7,176 bases of DNA from Spirochaetales bacterium (GTDB lineage: Bacteria; Spirochaetota; Spirochaetia; Sphaerochaetales; Sphaerochaetaceae): positions 1 through 7,176 of the forward strand of contig JAFVFA010000267.1 of NCBI GenBank assembly GCA_017475725.1, in the 5' to 3' direction. Position 1 is the first letter of the stretch. The number at the start of each line of letters is the position of its first letter. The translations under genes and the position numbers were made by a program. The notes beneath the pieces were generated by a model. That model was given only the letters and a program-made list of their open reading frames with translations. It was not told where the DNA came from and made no database searches. Below, in pieces: positions 1-6,112 of the stretch.

Positions 1-12
1 GGAGGTATAGGA

Positions 13-1170
13 ATGAGCAGAATCGTTTTGGAGCATATTGACAAGTTCTATGGTGACAACCATGTTCTGAAGGACATAAACCTGACAATCGAGGATGGGG
101 ACTTCATGACCCTTCTGGGGCCATCGGGCTGTGGAAAGACCACGACCCTCAGAGTCATCTCCGGTCTGGAGAAGCCTCAGGGCGGAACCATGACCATGGA
201 CGGAAGGACCATAATCGATGCGAACGAGTCCTTCTTCGAGGAGCCTTCGAAGAGAGGTCTTAACCTTGTCTTCCAGAGCTATGCGCTCTGGCCGCACATG
301 ACGGTCTTCGACAATGTGGCATTCGGCCTGAAGATCAAGAAGATGAAGAAGGATGAGATAGAGAGGACTGTCATGAGGTCTCTGGACACCATGAGAATCG
401 CCGATTACCGCGACAGGTATCCGAACGAGCTCTCCGGAGGTCAGCAGCAGCGTGTCGCAATTGCACGTGCCATTGCCTCCAACCCTAAGCTGCTTCTTCT
501 TGACGAACCGCTCTCGAACCTTGATGCAAGGCTCAGGATAGACATGAGGGCGGAGCTCAAGAGACTGCACAAGGAGACCGGGACCACAATCATCTACGTC
601 ACCCACGACCAGGTTGAGGCCCTTACCATGTCGACCAGGATCGCACTCTTCAAGGAAGGTGAGATAAGCCAGATCGACACTCCGCTCGGGATCTACACGA
701 ACCCCATCGACCTCCAGGCTGCTGACTTCATCGGAAACCCGAGGATCAACTTCATAGACGCCAAGGCGACATTCGACGGCGACACACTTAAGGTGAAGAG
801 CCCGATCGGCGACTACGAGTTCGGCAAGGACAGGATGAAGCTTGACGAGGAGATCCCACAGGGAAGGGAGTTCGATGTCTGCATGGGCCTGAGGCCTGAG
901 ATGGTGGACATCTACACCGAGGACCCCCACCACAAGAACACCATTGAGGCTGTGGTCTATGCCTCCCAGCCCGCCGGCTCAGAGTCACTTGTTACGCTGA
1001 CTGTAAACGGAATAGACTTCCTTGCGAAGCAGATCGGACTTGTGGAGTATGACAGCGACCAGAAGGTTTATGTTGTGATGCATCCATCCAGAATGAACGT
1101 GTATAATAAGGAGACGGGAAGGCTCATAAAACTGGCAAAGGTGAAGCACCATGCCGGAGTCGATGACTGA
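13..1170 (+). CDS. ABC importer ATP-binding protein (PotA/FbpC/UgpC-like)
   Basis: This is the nucleotide-binding subunit that would power an ABC importer at the inner face of the cytoplasmic membrane. The sequence shows an aromatic A-loop Tyr13, Walker A GPSGCGKT at residues 36-43, Q-loop Gln88, signature LSGGQ at 140-144, Walker B LLLLDE at 160-165, D-loop SNLD at 168-171 and switch His198. All catalytic residues are present, so it should be active. Residues from about 240 to 385 form the C-terminal extension, likely a TOBE-type regulatory domain, as in the polyamine, iron and sugar importers of this class; 385 aa is normal length. GGAGGT at 1-6 sits 6 bases before the ATG and fixes the start. 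It is followed after 27 bases by the solute-binding protein gene, so the two belong to one transporter. The permease genes are not visible and may lie left of the window. The substrate cannot be read from the ATPase. Confidence 0.95.
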   Translation: MSRIVLEHIDKFYGDNHVLKDINLTIEDGDFMTLLGPSGCGKTTTLRVISGLEKPQGGTMTMDGRTIIDANESFFEEPSKRGLNLVFQSYALWPHMTVFDNVAFGLKIKKMKKDEIERTVMRSLDTMRIADYRDRYPNELSGGQQQRVAIARAIASNPKLLLLDEPLSNLDARLRIDMRAELKRLHKETGTTIIYVTHDQVEALTMSTRIALFKEGEISQIDTPLGIYTNPIDLQAADFIGNPRINFIDAKATFDGDTLKVKSPIGDYEFGKDRMKLDEEIPQGREFDVCMGLRPEMVDIYTEDPHHKNTIEAVVYASQPAGSESLVTLTVNGIDFLAKQIGLVEYDSDQKVYVVMHPSRMNVYNKETGRLIKLAKVKHHAGVDD

Positions 1171-1197
1171 TTTCCCATTTGGTAAAGGAGGAACGGA

Positions 1198-2463
1198 ATG
1201 AGCAGAAAGGTTTTGACGATTGCCTTGGCATTGCTGCTTGTCTTCACCATGGCTGTGTTCGCAAACGGCGATGAGGAGAAGAAGGGGAAGGGAAAGGTCG
1301 ACTCCTCTGTCGACTACGACTCCCTGTCAATGGAGGAGCTCTACGAGATGGCAAAGAGCGAGACCGGTACAATCAAGGTCTATGCCACGACGACGGACGC
1401 CTCCTCCGCAATAAGAAGATTCAAGACCGCATATCCAGATCTCAAGGACAAGATCGAGTACATCTCCTGCGACAACAACACAGTGGCATCAAAGATAGAG
1501 ATGGAGTGCGACACAGGGAACATCAATGCCGATGTCATGCAGGTCAAGGACAACAGCGGTGAGATCTACCACGAGCTTGTCCTCTATGACTACATCTCCA
1601 TCTACAGACCCGAATCCGTCACAAGCCACATAAACGAGGGCCTTCTGGAGTTCGGACTGCCCCTGTATTCCACATTCAATCCGTGGTACTACAACACCAA
1701 GATGTATCCGGATGGAGTGCCGATCGACAGCTGGTGGGACATCGTTGAGGGCTATGACACCTCAACAGGCTCCTTCTATGATGCCAACGGTGTCAACAGA
1801 CAGTTCTGGACCATCTACACAAAGGACATCAGCGGTCCTTCCTACGCAAGCCTGTTCTGTCAGCTGATAATAGACGGCGATGAGCTTGCAGAGGCGTACG
1901 AGAAGCAGTTCGGGAAGCCTGTGGAGTACACTTACACCGGCAAGCTCAAGAACACTCCGGGTGTCATGGAGCTTCCTGAGAACAACGCAGGTGTTGAGCT
2001 CTTCTACAGGTTCACGCAGATGAAGATGACCGAGCTCAGTGACGGAGACGGCGTTGTCGATGCGGTTGACCAGAGCATCAATGGTCCGACTCTCGGCCTT
2101 GCATCCGCCAGCAAGCTGGACAATGCGGACATGGGCATGAACGTGGCCTGGGTCATCGGACTTGAGCCGTATACTGCATTCCAGTCCTGCTCGTACTCAT
2201 ACCTTGTGAACGGTTCGGACAATCCTGCAGGATCAAGGCTCTACATCATGTTCTGCATGGGAGGAGAGGACGGACAGAGCGGTTGCTACACAGCCTTCGA
2301 CAAGAGGGGCTCATGGTCCATCCGCGATGATGTTACCTATGAGAAGAACGGGTTCACAGTGGAGGAGGTCAACCTTACCGAACCTGACTTCGACAAGATC
2401 TACAACATGTACCCGAACGTGACCGCCTACTTCAAATACTGGAGAAGCCTGGTCAAGAACTGA
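1198..2463 (+). CDS. ABC transporter extracellular solute-binding protein
   Basis: This is a secreted or periplasmic receptor that would capture substrate for the ABC importer encoded just upstream. Residues 1-22 are a signal peptide: basic MSRK, a hydrophobic core, then AVFA with likely cleavage before Asn23. No lipobox cysteine is present, so it should be a soluble type I-processed protein rather than a lipoprotein. A charged Lys/Glu-rich linker follows, and then a fold resembling the AfuA/FbpA/PotD-type (class 2) binding proteins: a starting strand at TIKVYATTTD, the ADVMQVKD strand, and the NPWYYNTKMYPDG segment followed by SWWDIV, which is a typical hinge-region pattern. Length (421 aa) is a little above the usual 330-400 for iron-type members. 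AAAGGAGG at 1184-1191, 6 bases before the ATG, supports the start. Substrate is uncertain: ferric iron, polyamine and phosphonate-like ligands are all possible for this fold. Confidence 0.88.
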   Translation: MSRKVLTIALALLLVFTMAVFANGDEEKKGKGKVDSSVDYDSLSMEELYEMAKSETGTIKVYATTTDASSAIRRFKTAYPDLKDKIEYISCDNNTVASKIEMECDTGNINADVMQVKDNSGEIYHELVLYDYISIYRPESVTSHINEGLLEFGLPLYSTFNPWYYNTKMYPDGVPIDSWWDIVEGYDTSTGSFYDANGVNRQFWTIYTKDISGPSYASLFCQLIIDGDELAEAYEKQFGKPVEYTYTGKLKNTPGVMELPENNAGVELFYRFTQMKMTELSDGDGVVDAVDQSINGPTLGLASASKLDNADMGMNVAWVIGLEPYTAFQSCSYSYLVNGSDNPAGSRLYIMFCMGGEDGQSGCYTAFDKRGSWSIRDDVTYEKNGFTVEEVNLTEPDFDKIYNMYPNVTAYFKYWRSLVKN

Positions 2464-2477
2464 TCAGGGGAGACTTC

Positions 2478-3020
2478 ATGGCGGAGAAGGAGCGCAGCAA
2501 GCTGTCCCGCAGGATCGATGAGATCTGCAGGGTGGTGTTTCTGACAGAGGAGGGCAAACCAAAGAGCACGACATTGGTCTACTCTTTCAGCCTTGCCCTG
2601 CTTTTCATTGCTGTGACCCTGATCTCCTACATGCTGCTGGTGGACCCGATTGAGAAGGGTCTGGCCAGAAGCCCCGTCCGGGTCAGGCAGGTCCTTGAGT
2701 ACCTGGTGCCCGGTCTGGTGGCCACGGTGCTGGATACGGCCCTGTCCTTCGCCTTCAGGAAGAGGGAGAGGATGGGACTTGTGGCCGCGGCGTACACATG
2801 GGTGGACATTGTGGTGTTGATGATGGTCATCACGATGATGTTCACGGTTGACGGAACCGACTGGGCTACCGAGTATGGGTTGTTCATGGCGGTTTCAGGT
2901 ATTCCGATGCTGGTTTCCGCCGTTCTGGGGACGGTGGCATCCCAGGTGGTGTACCGCAGAAGAAAGGCATCTTACGATCGGAGGATGAAGAGCTATGCCT
3001 CCCGTCCGACGATAGGATGA
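2478..3020 (+). CDS. four-helix membrane protein of unknown function in ABC operon
   Basis: I do not recognise this 180-aa protein. It has a charged N-terminal cytoplasmic-looking stretch of about 30 residues and four hydrophobic segments at roughly 31-55, 72-92, 99-123 and 132-158. The tail is strongly basic (RRRK at 160-163, then more Arg and Lys), which by the positive-inside rule puts both ends in the cytoplasm. It lacks the EAA-type coupling loop expected of an ABC permease and is too short for one, so I do not call it the permease. It starts 14 bases after the binding-protein stop, with AGGGGAG at 2466-2472 as ribosome binding site, so it is almost certainly co-transcribed and may assist or regulate the transporter. 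That role is inferred from position alone. The GTG- and CTG-rich codon use matches its GC-rich neighbours, so no sign of recent transfer. Confidence 0.8.
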   Translation: MAEKERSKLSRRIDEICRVVFLTEEGKPKSTTLVYSFSLALLFIAVTLISYMLLVDPIEKGLARSPVRVRQVLEYLVPGLVATVLDTALSFAFRKRERMGLVAAAYTWVDIVVLMMVITMMFTVDGTDWATEYGLFMAVSGIPMLVSAVLGTVASQVVYRRRKASYDRRMKSYASRPTIG

Positions 3021-3043
3021 ATAATTAAAAAAGGAGAAAGAAC

Positions 3044-3571
3044 ATGAAGAAGAGTTTGATTGTCATGCTGGCTCTGCTGGTTGCTCTCTGTGCAGTCCTC
3101 ACAAGCTGCGCTACAAAGGCTGAGGCTGCCGAGCCGCAGGTTGAGTACACAAATCTCGGACTTGAGCTCAAGAACAAGACCGAGAAGGTCATCGTGGAGT
3201 ACTATCTCTATGAGACCGGTTCTGAGGAACGCTACAACAACGTGATTGAAGGAATTCCGGGCCTTGATGGCAAGTGGAACTCCGGAAAGATGAAGACTGG
3301 CGAGTCCGCATATCCGATGGGATACCTCATCAGACCTGTTGCTGACAGCTACGAGGTCAAGGTCGTCTTCGAGGACGGGTCAGAGATGATCATTCCTGAG
3401 ATCGAGCTTCTGAAGGCCGATTCCGACGGAAGGCTTCCGAACGAGATATCCCTCAAACCGGATCCGGCTGATGTCAAGGTCCAGTTCGATGACGATCCTG
3501 AGGTCCAGCCTGCAATCGATGCCGCAATAGCAGCAGGTGTCACACTCGACAAGTGGTATCCGGCAAACTGA
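3044..3571 (+). CDS. small lipoprotein, beta-rich, unknown function
   Basis: This is a 175-aa secreted lipoprotein. The signal peptide has MKK, a Leu/Ala-rich core and the lipobox LTSC, with lipidated Cys22 followed by Ala23, which would anchor it to a membrane surface. The mature part reads as alternating beta strands. The stretch from about residue 40 to 125 (LKNKTEKVIVEYYLYETGS, a glycine-containing turn, KMKTGES, then YEVKVVFEDGSEM) resembles small extracellular beta-sandwich domains of the pattern 'N-T-x-I-x-x-Y-x-x-x-G ... L-x-x-G-x-S ... Y-x-I-x-V-x-D-x-D-G'. I make this comparison from memory and it does not give a function. AAGGAG at 3031-3036, 7 bases before the ATG, sets the start, 23 bases after the membrane-protein gene. 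It is the last gene before a strong terminator, so it closes the ABC operon and may be an accessory surface component of it. Confidence 0.82.
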   Translation: MKKSLIVMLALLVALCAVLTSCATKAEAAEPQVEYTNLGLELKNKTEKVIVEYYLYETGSEERYNNVIEGIPGLDGKWNSGKMKTGESAYPMGYLIRPVADSYEVKVVFEDGSEMIIPEIELLKADSDGRLPNEISLKPDPADVKVQFDDDPEVQPAIDAAIAAGVTLDKWYPAN

Positions 3572-3592
3572 GATAACCTGAAAACGTGAAGC

Positions 3593-3626
3593 AAGGGCTG
3601 TTGCACATGATGCGGCAGCCCTTTTT
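3593..3626 (+). terminator. Rho-independent terminator of the ABC operon
   Basis: AAGGGCTGTTGCA at 3593-3605 pairs with TGCGGCAGCCCTT at 3611-3623, a 13-bp stem with two G-U pairs and a 5-base loop CATGA. A T run (3622-3626) follows at once. It lies 22 bases after the lipoprotein stop. The same stem lies beyond the convergent phosphodiesterase gene on the minus strand, but there the tail is only GCTTCACGTTTT, so termination in that direction would be weaker. Confidence 0.9.
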
Positions 3627-3631
3627 CAATG

Positions 3632-4180
3632 TCAGACCTTGAAATCCAGATATGTGCTGTTGTCCTTCTCAAGGTCCTTCCACTTGAACAGTCCGTCCTG
3701 GAGTGTCATGTAAGAATGCCTCTGTCCCGGCTTTGGAATGGAGACGGAGCCCGGGTTCATGTACAGAAACGAGCCGTGGTCGATGCATGCCGCAATGTGG
3801 GTGTGTCCATGGAGCAGGATGTCCCCGTCCTTGATCGGAGGAAGGTTGCCTTCATTGAAGAGATGCCCATGTGTGATGAAGACGAGCCTGTCTCCAATGG
3901 GGAGCAGGGCATAGTCCGCAAGCACAGGGAACTTGAGAACCATCTGGTCGACCTCTGCCTCGCAGTTCCCCCTGACTGCAAGGATCCTGTCGCTCAGGCC
4001 GTTGAGCATTGCAATCACGGCCTTGGGGTCATACCTGAGAGGGAGGTCGTTTCTGGGACCATGGTACAGAAGATCCCCAAGCAGAATCAGCCTGTCGGCG
4101 TTCTCCGAACGGAACGCCTTCATGAGAAGGTCGCACCAATGTGCGGAACCGTGTATGTCAGATGCTATCAGCCATTTCAT
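3632..4180 (-). CDS. yfcE: YfcE-type metallophosphodiesterase
   Basis: This is a calcineurin-like phosphoesterase of the YfcE/MJ0936 group. Known relatives are cytoplasmic, Mn2+-dependent and hydrolyse phosphodiester model substrates; their natural substrate is unsettled. The metal and catalytic motifs are all visible: DIH with Asp8 and His10, GD with Asp36, GNCE with Asn72, HGH at 104-106 and HGHTH at 124-128. At 182 aa it is essentially the length of E. coli YfcE (184 aa), and the LLYHGPRN and EVDQM stretches also look YfcE-like. The ribosome binding site AAAGGAG (minus strand, 4194-4188) is 7 bases before the ATG. The start overlaps the stop of the upstream exporter gene as ATGA, so the two are probably translationally coupled. 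It ends 60 bases from the converging ABC operon. Confidence 0.92.
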   Translation of the reverse strand: MKWLIASDIHGSAHWCDLLMKAFRSENADRLILLGDLLYHGPRNDLPLRYDPKAVIAMLNGLSDRILAVRGNCEAEVDQMVLKFPVLADYALLPIGDRLVFITHGHLFNEGNLPPIKDGDILLHGHTHIAACIDHGSFLYMNPGSVSIPKPGQRHSYMTLQDGLFKWKDLEKDNSTYLDFKV

Positions 4181-5085
4181 CTTTCGACTCCTTTCTCTGT
4201 CAGCGGAATGTCAACTTCGCTCATCATCGCGGCACCGATGACCATCACAACCCCAATGCCCGTCAGGAGACTCATGCCTTCCTTCAATATCACTGCAGAG
4301 GCAAGAACGGCCACAACCGGGTCTATGTAGCTCAGAATGGCCGCAGTCTGGGCAGGCACAACCTGTATCCCGCTGAAGTACAGGCTGTAGCAGAGGGCAG
4401 TGGCAACAACACCTGCGAACACTATCAGCCCAACACCTACAGGGTCGAATGTCAGTTCCTTGAGATTGTCAGTCAGAAGCCAGTAGGGGAGAACCGCCAA
4501 TGCGGCGGGTATCATCTGGAAGATGGCCCTGTCTATGCCTTCGACGCCCTTCATCCTCTTGTTTATGGTCACATCCCCTGAATAGAGCAGTGCGGCAGCC
4601 AGACCAAGAAGGGCCCCTTTGGCACCTGAAAAGCCCGTCTCTATGACACCGGAGACGAACACCATCCCAATCATGGCAATCAGCACGCAGACCATCTTCT
4701 TCGCAGTCAGTCTCTCCTTCAGTGTGAATGGGGAGGCGATGATGGTGAAGATAGGTGACATGTAGTAGCAGATGGTTGCCACCGATATGGTCGTGTACCT
4801 GTAGGCCTCGAACAGCAGTATCCAGTTGAAGCCTATCATTGCGCCTGAGACAAGGAGCGGGACAAGGTTCCTCCTGATGGCCTTGGTGTCGAAGCCCTTC
4901 CTGTTGAACAGCCTGAGGACAACCAGCACCACCGCTGCTATGGCGCCCCTGAAGAAGGCCACCATGGCGGACGAATACGGAATGCCCCTTCTGACCAGGC
5001 CAATGATCCCGAAGATGAGCATTGATGTGACTATTCCTATTCTGCCCCTTGTTCCACTATCCATGGCTACCGAGTATAGCCCCAT
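4177..5085 (-). CDS. EamA-family (drug/metabolite) transporter
   Basis: This is a polytopic membrane exporter of the drug/metabolite transporter superfamily. About ten hydrophobic segments form two tandem EamA repeats, roughly residues 15-145 and 160-295. Typical family stretches are visible: AYRYTTISVATICYYMSPIF followed by LKERLT in the first half, and PAQTAAILSYIDPVVAVLAS followed by a glutamate-containing LKEG in the second. Members export amino acids, purines or other metabolites; the substrate here is unknown. The start is uncertain. The first ATG at 5085 has no Shine-Dalgarno sequence, and a good -10 box lies just inside that reading, so the real start may be the ATG at 5064 (residue 8), giving 295 aa from a nearly leaderless message. 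Its stop overlaps the start of the phosphodiesterase gene as ATGA, so they form a two-gene operon. Confidence 0.9.
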   Translation of the reverse strand: MGLYSVAMDSGTRGRIGIVTSMLIFGIIGLVRRGIPYSSAMVAFFRGAIAAVVLVVLRLFNRKGFDTKAIRRNLVPLLVSGAMIGFNWILLFEAYRYTTISVATICYYMSPIFTIIASPFTLKERLTAKKMVCVLIAMIGMVFVSGVIETGFSGAKGALLGLAAALLYSGDVTINKRMKGVEGIDRAIFQMIPAALAVLPYWLLTDNLKELTFDPVGVGLIVFAGVVATALCYSLYFSGIQVVPAQTAAILSYIDPVVAVLASAVILKEGMSLLTGIGVVMVIGAAMMSEVDIPLTEKGVER

Positions 5086-5102
5086 GGATGCCTGAATGTC
5101 AT
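5073..5102 (-). promoter_or_regulatory. candidate sigma70 promoter for exporter-phosphodiesterase operon
   Basis: On the minus strand ATGACA (5102-5097, 5 of 6 to TTGACA) is followed after 18 bases by TATACT (5078-5073, 5 of 6 to TATAAT). Transcription would start near 5066, one to three bases before the ATG at 5064. This would exclude the ATG at 5085 and imply a leaderless exporter mRNA. Box quality is good but no transcript data exist here. Confidence 0.5.
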
Positions 5103-5183
5103 CAGAGGAAAGCGTGCAGCAGCTTCGAAAAGGGGAGAAACACCATTGCGTCGCTTTGGAGACGTGTTATTTTGAATAGGACC

Positions 5184-5231
5184 AAGCTTATCTTCACGGA
5201 AAAAACGTGTTTGTAGGCTTGCTTTCCTCTG
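5184..5231 (+). repeat. direct repeat copy A, left of toxin-antitoxin pair
   Basis: The 31 bases at 5184-5214 match 5923-5953 at 28 positions, and a further weaker match (GGCTTGCTTTCCTCTG against GGACTTGTTTTCTTGTG) follows after a short insertion in the other copy. Within this copy CAAGC (5183-5187) can pair with GCTTG (5217-5221), and CACG (5195-5198) with CGTG (5206-5209) around GAAAAAA, so the element could form a double-stem hairpin. It lies 47 bases before the toxin start. Confidence 0.7.
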
Positions 5232-5277
5232 AGTTGAGATGTAAATTGTAAGTGGACAAAAAAAGGTAACTTTTGGT

Positions 5278-5544
5278 ATGGAATATCGAGTTGTCATACT
5301 GAAGAAAGCTCAGAAAAACATAGATAAGTTGTCGTTGAAAGCCAAAATGACTTTCAAACGATTACTCACCGATCTTCGCTACAATGGTCCAGTACAGGCC
5401 AAGTACAAGAATTACAGCAAGATCGGTAATGTGACATACCATTGTCACCTTGATTACCATTGGGTCGTCTGTTGGCGATGCGAGGACGGGGATTTGTATT
5501 TGGAGGTGTATTATGTTGGCAGTCGTGAAAATGCCCCATACTGA
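5278..5544 (+). CDS. RelE/HigB-superfamily toxin of a type II toxin-antitoxin pair
   Basis: This is a small basic protein (88 aa) of the RelE/ParE/HigB fold; relatives are usually ribosome-associated mRNA endonucleases that stop translation until neutralised by the partner antitoxin. The sequence shows the N-terminal strand and two basic helices (KKAQKNIDKL through FKRLLTDL), then antiparallel strands around TYHCHLDYHWVVCW. The family-typical ending is EVYYVGSRENAPY, with Arg83 and the terminal Tyr88 as candidate functional residues. It appears intact. AAAAGG (5261-5266) is the likely ribosome binding site, 11 bases from the ATG, so initiation may be modest. A short inverted repeat CAAAA/TTTTG (5257-5261, 5271-5275) overlaps this site and could be an operator, but A/T-rich sequence makes that weak. 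The antitoxin starts inside its last 32 bases. GC content is low (20 of 60 in 5281-5340), unlike the flanking genes, suggesting transfer. Confidence 0.88.
   Translation: MEYRVVILKKAQKNIDKLSLKAKMTFKRLLTDLRYNGPVQAKYKNYSKIGNVTYHCHLDYHWVVCWRCEDGDLYLEVYYVGSRENAPY
5502..5507 (+). promoter_or_regulatory. ribosome binding site fixing the antitoxin start
   Basis: GGAGGT lies 5 bases before the ATG at 5513, inside the toxin coding region. The longer reading from 5450 has no such site and would put 21 non-family residues in front. The strong site contrasts with the weaker one of the toxin, fitting the usual need for antitoxin excess. Confidence 0.8.
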
Positions 5545-5884
5545 TTTGTCGATAAGGGGAGAATACATACCTGAAGACCTTCTCGAGGAACTCAGGATCA
5601 AATACGGCGTCTCGAATGTTATGGTTTCCGATGATGAATGGATTGATGTAAGGGAAACCGATTGGTACAGGAAGATGCAACAGGATTTCACGCCGTCTGT
5701 CATGCTCCGGTTCTGCCGACAGGAAGAGCATTGGACACAGAAGACACTTGCGGAGAAGCTAGGAATAGACAAGCATGTTGTCTCTGAGATGGAAAGAGGA
5801 GTAAGGCCGATCAGCTTGAAGATGGCGAGAGCTTTAGGTAAAGTCTTCGGGTATAGCTACAAGAACTTTCTGCCTGAAGATTGA
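5513..5884 (+). CDS. HTH (XRE/HigA-type) antitoxin
   Basis: This is the partner antitoxin and probable autorepressor of the toxin encoded just upstream. At 123 aa it has an XRE-like helix-turn-helix at about residues 62-120: FCRQEEHWTQKTLAEKLGI forms the first helices, and DKHVVSEMERG the recognition helix, followed by SLKMARALGKVF. The roughly 60-residue N-terminal part (YIPEDLLEELRIKYG and an acidic DDEWID patch) is the likely toxin-binding region. The toxin-first order and HTH antitoxin are the higBA arrangement. The start at 5513 is chosen because of the GGAGGT at 5502; it overlaps the toxin gene by 32 bases, indicating co-transcription and probably coupling. Composition is AT-rich like the rest of the island. 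The sequence right after its stop is relic material from another toxin-antitoxin locus. Confidence 0.87.
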   Translation: MLAVVKMPHTDLSIRGEYIPEDLLEELRIKYGVSNVMVSDDEWIDVRETDWYRKMQQDFTPSVMLRFCRQEEHWTQKTLAEKLGIDKHVVSEMERGVRPISLKMARALGKVFGYSYKNFLPED

Positions 5885-5938
5885 GGTGCATCAAAGAGAG
5901 TCTGAATTAACGATGCGCTGAGAAGCTTATCTTCATAG
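5885..5938 (+). pseudogene. relic of a brnA 3' end
   Basis: Directly after the HTH antitoxin stop there is a scrap resembling the last 55-60 bases of the brnA gene further right. The 17 bases 5909-5925 are identical to 6327-6343 in brnA and read in the same sense as INDALRS, here ending SLSS and TAG (5936-5938) instead of YVFG. Before that, AGGTGCA (5885-5891 region) lines up with AGGTGCA in brnA after a small gap. The reading frame is broken upstream by TGA at 5903-5905, so it cannot make a protein. I read it as debris from recombination at a former or duplicated brnTA locus. Confidence 0.6.
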
Positions 5939-5982
5939 AAAAAACGTTTTTGTGGATGTATTTGTGGACTTGTTTTCTTGTG
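5923..5982 (+). repeat. direct repeat copy B, right of toxin-antitoxin pair
   Basis: This is the partner of the repeat at 5184, with 28 of 31 bases matching over 5923-5953. It contains a perfect 12-base palindrome AAAAACGTTTTT (5940-5951) and an internal TGTGGATGTATT/TGTGGA near-duplication absent from copy A. It overlaps the end of the brnA relic and the beginning of the brnT remnant. GC is very low (19 of 60 in 5921-5980). Confidence 0.7.
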
Positions 5983-6112
5983 CAATATGTTTACCGAAAG
6001 ACAAGATGATTACAGACTTATATCGGCACGATTAGCGAACAAGGATGAGAGGAGAATCTACAATGCAAATGGAAAGACGAAAGATTCAGATTGGAGATCA
6101 GCCAACTCCTGA
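5939..6112 (+). pseudogene. brnT: 5'-truncated brnT toxin remnant
   Basis: An open frame with no usable start spans 5939 (just after TAG at 5936) to TGA at 6110-6112. From about 5978 it encodes the hallmark C-terminal part of BrnT (DUF497) ribonuclease toxins: VFL-type strand, FTERQ, YRLISARLA at 6011-6037 and ERRIY at 6047-6061. In intact BrnT proteins (about 90 aa) the conserved pattern is V-x-x-T-E-R, then R-I-I-S-A-R, then E-R-x-x-Y. The first half of the toxin, with its DxxK and KHG...F regions, is missing and is replaced by the repeat sequence, so no active toxin is expected. An in-frame ATG at 5987 could start only a short fragment. The end overlaps the brnA gene by 50 bases, the normal brnT-brnA arrangement, which shows that this is the original partner. 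Confidence 0.75.
6048..6054 (+). promoter_or_regulatory. ribosome binding site fixing the brnA start
   Basis: AGAGGAG lies 8 bases before the ATG at 6063. The upstream in-frame ATG at 6045 would place this site inside the gene and has only AAGG directly against it, so 6063 is preferred. Confidence 0.75.

Noticed and set aside
2478..3020. ABC permease subunit
   Set aside because: Only four hydrophobic segments, 180 aa and no EAA coupling loop; too short and unlike a permease.
3629..4581. Plus-strand open frames opposite the phosphodiesterase and exporter genes
   Set aside because: They are antisense shadows of two well-supported minus-strand genes that carry family motifs.
5067..5297. Minus-strand open frame of 76 codons across the exporter upstream region
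   Set aside because: It overlaps the exporter start and repeat A, has no ribosome binding site and no recognisable protein features.
5450..5512. Longer start for the HTH antitoxin
   Set aside because: The extra 21 residues are a by-frame of the toxin gene and lack a ribosome binding site; GGAGGT at 5502 points to 5513.
5362..5772. Minus-strand open frames opposite the toxin and antitoxin genes
   Set aside because: Antisense shadows of a clear toxin-antitoxin pair; no ribosome sites or family motifs.
5184..5982. Integron attC sites
   Set aside because: I looked for paired RYYYAAC and GTTRRRY boxes around the two repeats and found only imperfect 6-of-7 matches; no integrase gene is present. 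Left as a check rather than a call.
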